DNA of 9,501 bases from Burkholderiales bacterium (lineage in GTDB: Bacteria > Pseudomonadota > Gammaproteobacteria > Burkholderiales > Burkholderiaceae_C), in assembly GCA_947448105.1 (NCBI GenBank), contig CANFNE010000079.1, positions 1 to 9,501 on the forward strand, given 5' to 3'. The notes under the pieces were generated by a model. That model was given only the letters and a program-made list of their open reading frames with translations. It ran no database searches and had not been told where the DNA came from. Every line of letters begins with the position of its first letter. Position 1 is the stretch's first letter. This document shows, piece by piece, positions 6,104-9,501 of the stretch. The position numbers and the translations under genes are program-made.

Positions 6104-8230
6104 CTATCCTTTGGCATGTGCGCCGTGCTCATGCCCATAGCGCGCCATCAGCGCGGCTTGCGCGCCGTGGCCCGTGCTGGCGCCCTGGCGCACCGCCTGG
6201 TAGCTGCCATCGGGCGCCATGTCCCAGGCGTCCACGCCGTCGTGCAAATAAGCCAGCAGGCATTCGTCGACCAGGCGCTGGCGCTGCGCGGGGTCGGTGA
6301 CCGGCCAGGCCAGTTCCACCCGCCGCACCATATTGCGGTTCATCCAATCGGCGCTGGACAGGTACAGCGACTGCGCCGCCCCTTGGCGGAAGTAAAACAC
6401 CCGTGAATGTTCCAAAAAGCGCCCGATCACCGAGCGCACGCGGATGTTGTCGCTCAGGCCCGGCACGCGCGCGGGCAACATGCAGGCGCCGCGAACCAGC
6501 AGGTCGATTTCTACGCCCTGCTGACCTGCCGCGAGCAAGGCCTCGATCAGGCCTACATCGGTGAGCGCATTCATTTTCAGGACGATGCGTGTGGACTGGC
6601 CCCTGGCAGCCGCTTGCCCCAGCGCCTGGACCTTGCGCAGCAGGTTCTTGTGCAGGTTAAACGGCGCCATCCACATTTTTTGCAGGCGCGGTAAGCGGCT
6701 CTGGCTGGCCAGGTGCACAAACACATGCTCCATGTCGAGGGTGAGCGCCGCATCGGCCGTGATGTGGCTGATGTCGGTGTACAGGCGCGCGGTGCGGGCG
6801 TTGTAGTTGCCGGTCGACAAATGACCGTAGCGTTTGAGCCGGTTGCCCTCGCGCCGGGTAACGAGCAGCATCTTGGCGTGGGTCTTGAGGCCTACCACGC
6901 CGTAGACCACCTGCGCGCCAATCGACTCCAGCATCTCCGCCCAGTTGATATTGGCTTCCTCGTCGAAGCGGGCCTTGAGCTCCACCACCACCGTCACCTC
7001 TTTGCCCTTGCGCACCGCTTCGCGCAGCAAGTCCATCATGACCGAGTCGGTGCCGGCGCGGTAAATCGTTTGTTTGATGGCCAGCACATCGGGGTCGTTC
7101 ACGGCCGCGCGCAAAAAAGCCAGCACGCCGTCAAAGCTCTCGAAAGGCTGGTGAAAAACGATATCGCTGTGTTTGAGCTGGTTGAAAAGGTTTGCGCTGC
7201 TCCCCATTTGCCGGGGAAAGCAGGCCTTGTAAGGCGCAAAGCACAAGTCCGGGCGGTTCAGCAGGTCGATCATCTGCGTGAGGCGCACCAGGTTGACCGG
7301 TCCTGAGACCCGGTACAAGGCCAGTTCCGGCAAATCGAACTGCTTGAGCAAAAAGTGCGAAAGATGCTCGGAGCATCCCGACGACACCTCCAAGCGCACC
7401 GCCTCGCCATAGTGGCGGTGCACCAGACCCTGGCGCAGCGCGGTACGCAGGTTTTGCACATCGTCCTCGTCCACCGCCAAGTCCGAGTGACGCGTAACCC
7501 GGAACTGCGAAAACTGCTCTACCGTGCGGCCCAGAAAAAGCGCTTCCAGGTGCGCACGGATCACGCTGGTCAGGGCCACAAACACCGCCTTGCCTCCGGC
7601 AATTTTGTCAGGCAGGCGAATGATGCGCGGCAGCACCCGCGGCACCTTAACGATGGCAATCTCATTGCTGCGACCAAAAGCGTCATGGCCGCTTAGGCGC
7701 ACGATGAAATTCAGCGCCTTGTTTGCCACCTGCGGAAACGGGTGCGCCGGATCAAGCCCGACCGGTATCAGCAAGGGGCGCACCTCGCGCAAGAAATACT
7801 GCTTGACCCACTGGCGCTGCGCCGCAGTGCGCTCTGCGTGCGAAACAATCCTCACACCGTTTTGCTCCAGCGCAGGCAAGAGCGACTCGTTGTACAGCGC
7901 GTACTGCCGCTGCACCAGCTGGTGCAAGGCCCCAGACAGCCGCTCAAAGGATTCGACCGTGTACGTGCCGTCCCGGTCATCGGCGCGCTGGGCCGTGAGG
8001 TGGGGCTCGGCACGCACTTCAAAAAACTCGTCCAGGTTGGACGAGACAATGCACAAATAGCGCAGTCGCTCAAGCACCGGCACGTCGGCGCGCGCTGCCC
8101 AGCTAAACACCCGCTCATTGAACGCCACCAGGCTGTGGTCGCGGTCGAGCAGGTGCCGGCGCCCGGCGTCGTGGAAGGCTTTGGACGTCGTCCACGTCGC
8201 TACGCTGTCTGAAGATCCATGGGCCGTCAT
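6104..8230 (-). CDS. ppk: Polyphosphate kinase Ppk1
   Basis: Ppk1 reversibly transfers the ATP gamma phosphate onto polyphosphate through a phosphohistidine intermediate, usually membrane-associated. The 708-residue product (E. coli has 688) shows the complete family layout. The N-terminal region has AFNERVFSWA and CIVSSNLDEFFEVR; the head region follows. The first catalytic domain carries VFHQPFESFDG, AIKQTIYRAG and VELKARFDEEANINWAEMLE. The autophosphorylated histidine is in KTHAKM (His451), followed by GHLSTGNYN. The second conserved histidine is in LEHSRVFYF (His608), followed by SSADWMNRN. ATG 8230 is preferred because of its position relative to the NERVFSWA region, though its ribosome-binding site (AAAGTGA) is weak. 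A GTG at 8266 would add 12 residues and cannot be excluded. It is the first gene of a ppk-sixA unit. No PhoB box is visible in the 130 bases upstream. Confidence 0.96.
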   Translation of the reverse strand: MTAHGSSDSVATWTTSKAFHDAGRRHLLDRDHSLVAFNERVFSWAARADVPVLERLRYLCIVSSNLDEFFEVRAEPHLTAQRADDRDGTYTVESFERLSGALHQLVQRQYALYNESLLPALEQNGVRIVSHAERTAAQRQWVKQYFLREVRPLLIPVGLDPAHPFPQVANKALNFIVRLSGHDAFGRSNEIAIVKVPRVLPRIIRLPDKIAGGKAVFVALTSVIRAHLEALFLGRTVEQFSQFRVTRHSDLAVDEDDVQNLRTALRQGLVHRHYGEAVRLEVSSGCSEHLSHFLLKQFDLPELALYRVSGPVNLVRLTQMIDLLNRPDLCFAPYKACFPRQMGSSANLFNQLKHSDIVFHQPFESFDGVLAFLRAAVNDPDVLAIKQTIYRAGTDSVMMDLLREAVRKGKEVTVVVELKARFDEEANINWAEMLESIGAQVVYGVVGLKTHAKMLLVTRREGNRLKRYGHLSTGNYNARTARLYTDISHITADAALTLDMEHVFVHLASQSRLPRLQKMWMAPFNLHKNLLRKVQALGQAAARGQSTRIVLKMNALTDVGLIEALLAAGQQGVEIDLLVRGACMLPARVPGLSDNIRVRSVIGRFLEHSRVFYFRQGAAQSLYLSSADWMNRNMVRRVELAWPVTDPAQRQRLVDECLLAYLHDGVDAWDMAPDGSYQAVRQGASTGHGAQAALMARYGHEHGAHAKG

Positions 8231-8333
8231 GTAAATCACTTTCGAACGCGATTGCAAAGCGGCCACTTTACGCTGCCCTGCTTTGGCATGCGCACTCCAC
8301 CGTCACGAAACATGGAAATAAACACCAAAATTC

Positions 8334-8347
8334 GTGCGCTTTCGCAC
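8334..8347 (-). terminator. Possible weak hairpin terminator after the olsB-like gene
   Basis: On the minus-strand transcript, 14 bases after the stop, GTGCG and CGCAC form a 5-base-pair stem with an AAAG loop, followed by GAATTTTGG. The stem is short and the T run only four, so termination would be partial at best. If it fails, ppk could receive readthrough transcription from the olsB-like promoter. The rest of the gap to the ppk start shows no clear promoter I can defend. Confidence 0.25.
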
Positions 8348-8360
8348 CGCAGCCTCGCAG

Positions 8361-9197
8361 TCAAGCACCCAAGAAATGCTTGCGGTAGCGCGGTGGCAAG
8401 TCCGCCAAACGCATCATCATGGGCAGGTCAGCGGAGTTGAAATCCGGGTCCCAGGCGGGCGCGCCCAGCACTTTGGCGCCCAGGCGCAAATAGCCCTTGA
8501 TCAAGGCCGGTGGCTCCACCGCCAGGTTCAGGTCCAGGCGTTCGAGTGGAAGCGGCAAGCGCGGGCGCACCCGGTGCTCAATCGGCGCCAAATGCGTCGC
8601 CTGCAATTGGTGCCAAATGCTGGCGGCAGCGTCGCCGCACACCATGCCGTGGTGCAGCATGGGAATGCTGGCGCAGCCAATCATGGTGTCGAGCTGGTTG
8701 CGCGCCATGAACTCTGCCAAGGCGCTCCACAAGGCAAGGATCACGCCGCCATGGCGGTGGTCGGGGTGCACGCAACTGCGGCCGAGTTCGACCATGCGCT
8801 CACGCAGGCCGCGCAGCCGGGTCAGGTCAAACTCGGTGTCGCTGTAGGTGCTGCCCACGCGCTTGGCTTGCACCGGCGTAAGCACGCGGTAGGTGCCAAT
8901 AACCTGCGCCGTGGCACTGTCGCGCACCAGCAGGTGTTCGCAGTAGTTGTCAAACAGGTCAATATCGTGGCCGGGCAAGGGCGTCTTCAGGCGCGCGCCC
9001 ATTTCACCGGCAAACACCTCGTAACGCAGCCGCTGCGCGGCGCGCACTTCGTCCTGGTGGCGCGCCCAGGACACCGCAATACCGCCCGGCGCAGGCCGCG
9101 CAAACGGGACTTGGGTGTCTGCGACCGAGATCGGCATGTGCGACGCGATCCGCTCCTGTACTGCGCCTGCGCCGCGCGATGGGCCCGAAAATTCCAT
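8361..9197 (-). CDS. olsB: OlsB-like GNAT acyltransferase (probable L-ornithine N-alpha-acyltransferase)
   Basis: This encodes a 278-residue GNAT-fold protein of the hemolysin-like/OlsB type. OlsB transfers a 3-hydroxy fatty acyl group from acyl carrier protein to ornithine, giving lyso-ornithine lipid. Motifs typical of this group are LRYEVFAGEMGA (57-68), D80-LFDNYCEHLLV (to 91), VIGTYRVL (99-106), YSDTEFDL (118-125), ELGRSCVHPDHRHG (137-150, the acyl-donor binding region) and IGCASI (173-178). The C-terminal part has LIKGYLRLGAKVLGAPAWDPDFNSADL. ATG 9197 has GGAG six bases upstream. A later Met at 9137 would shorten a poorly conserved N-terminus. No OlsA partner is visible in the window, so the second step must be encoded elsewhere or another acyl amino acid is made. 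A PhoB-like box 56 bases upstream and the pst/ppk neighbourhood fit a role in phosphate-sparing membrane lipids. The substrate is inferred. Confidence 0.8.
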   Translation of the reverse strand: MEFSGPSRGAGAVQERIASHMPISVADTQVPFARPAPGGIAVSWARHQDEVRAAQRLRYEVFAGEMGARLKTPLPGHDIDLFDNYCEHLLVRDSATAQVIGTYRVLTPVQAKRVGSTYSDTEFDLTRLRGLRERMVELGRSCVHPDHRHGGVILALWSALAEFMARNQLDTMIGCASIPMLHHGMVCGDAAASIWHQLQATHLAPIEHRVRPRLPLPLERLDLNLAVEPPALIKGYLRLGAKVLGAPAWDPDFNSADLPMMMRLADLPPRYRKHFLGA

Positions 9198-9253
9198 ACA
9201 TCACTCCATCCATGCAGCGAGGCTGCGATAGCCTGGAAGTGTGCAAAAGCGGC

Positions 9254-9271
9254 GTGACAAATAAATGTCTG
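9254..9271 (-). promoter_or_regulatory. PhoB-box-like site upstream of the olsB-like gene
   Basis: Read on the minus strand, 9271-9254 is CAGACAT-TTAT-TTGTCAC. I count 14 of 18 positions agreeing with the PhoB box CTGTCATAWAWCTGTCAC, with the second 7-mer nearly perfect and the 11-base period kept. It lies 56 bases before the ATG, similar to the 52 bases at pstS. The hexamer 10 bases downstream (CACACT, 9243-9238) is a poor -10, which weakens the call. A symmetric AAAAATTTTT (9279-9288) just upstream could serve as an AT-rich upstream element. Confidence 0.55.
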
Positions 9272-9410
9272 AATCATGAAAAATTTTTGAAAAACACCCA
9301 TACACCACCGCTCCGCGTGTCGCGCTACCGACCGCTGCGCTGACTATCATGGGGCTTGGTACACGCCACCTTTTCTTCGTGTGCGCCAGGCGCCCCACCC
9401 TTCGATTCCA

Positions 9411-9501
9411 ATGCCTTTGACCCCTTCAACAACGCAAGCCCGCACATTTGCCGCCGCACTCGCGGCGCCGGAACGCCGGACCCTAGAAGCGCTTCGGGCA
9501 A
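9411..9501 (+). CDS. Unidentified protein, N-terminal fragment
   Basis: From ATG 9411 a plus-strand frame stays open for 30 codons to the window edge and starts MPLTPSTTQARTFAAALAAP. The Ala/Arg/Thr-rich beginning and GC-rich codon use look like a real gene of this genome, but there is no recognisable motif and no Shine-Dalgarno sequence. The frame is also open upstream, with a GTG at 9381, so the start is uncertain. TATCAT at 9345-9350 could be a -10, without a good -35. It is divergent from the olsB-like gene. No function can be assigned. Confidence 0.45.
   Translation, partial: MPLTPSTTQARTFAAALAAPERRTLEALRA

Noticed and set aside
8301..8318. GTCACGAAACATG before ppk considered as a PhoB box
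   Set aside because: It faces away from ppk, contains one half-site only and lacks the 11-base tandem repeat.
8334..9257. A 307-residue plus-strand open frame opposite the olsB-like gene
   Set aside because: The minus-strand frame has clear GNAT/OlsB motifs and a ribosome-binding site; the plus-strand frame has no motif and is His/Gln/Ala-rich as antisense usually is.
9279..9288. AAAAATTTTT palindrome considered as a terminator
   Set aside because: There is no GC stem, no gene ends here, and it lies upstream of a promoter, where an AT-rich upstream element is the simpler explanation.

Overview
The window is a phosphate-centred chromosomal segment of a Gram-negative bacterium. The moderately high GC, the protein signatures and the pairing of ppk with a sixA-type phosphatase suggest a betaproteobacterium of the Burkholderiales, probably Comamonadaceae (Rhodoferax/Polaromonas-like). 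That placement is inferred from family resemblance; no marker gene such as rRNA is present. I see no insertion sequence, prophage, tRNA, rRNA or CRISPR array.

Layout from left to right. On the minus strand lies the start of the high-affinity phosphate transporter operon, pstS-pstC-pstA, with pstA cut by the left edge. A 190-base divergent regulatory region separates pstS from a plus-strand gene for a small fasciclin-domain (FAS1) lipoprotein, which ends in a strong intrinsic terminator. Next, on the plus strand, are ppx (exopolyphosphatase) and a 172-residue protein with a histone H1-like Ala/Lys/Pro tail and a probable ribbon-helix-helix (RHH) DNA-binding domain. Convergent to these, on the minus strand, is a ppk-sixA pair (polyphosphate kinase, then a SixA-type histidine phosphatase 4 bases downstream). 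Upstream of ppk, also on the minus strand, is an OlsB-like GNAT acyltransferase, the type that starts ornithine lipid synthesis. The first 30 codons of an unidentified plus-strand gene run off the right edge.

The genes fit one theme: taking up phosphate (Pst), storing and releasing it as polyphosphate (Ppk/Ppx), and probably saving it by replacing phospholipids with phosphorus-free ornithine lipids (OlsB-like).

Regulatory DNA supports part of this. I find PhoB-box-like tandem 7-mers (CTGTCAC type, 11-base period) before pstS, before the FAS1 gene and before the olsB-like gene, the first two each with a -10-like hexamer exactly 10 bases downstream. No such box is visible before ppk or ppx.

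A second, less familiar signal is shared by ppx and the RHH-protein gene. Both have TATAAAC and ACCGTTTTTT in their upstream DNA, and the RHH gene also carries a perfect 10-base inverted repeat around a smaller palindrome. This raises the possibility that the H1-tailed RHH protein controls itself and the polyphosphatase. This is the least explained structure in the window.
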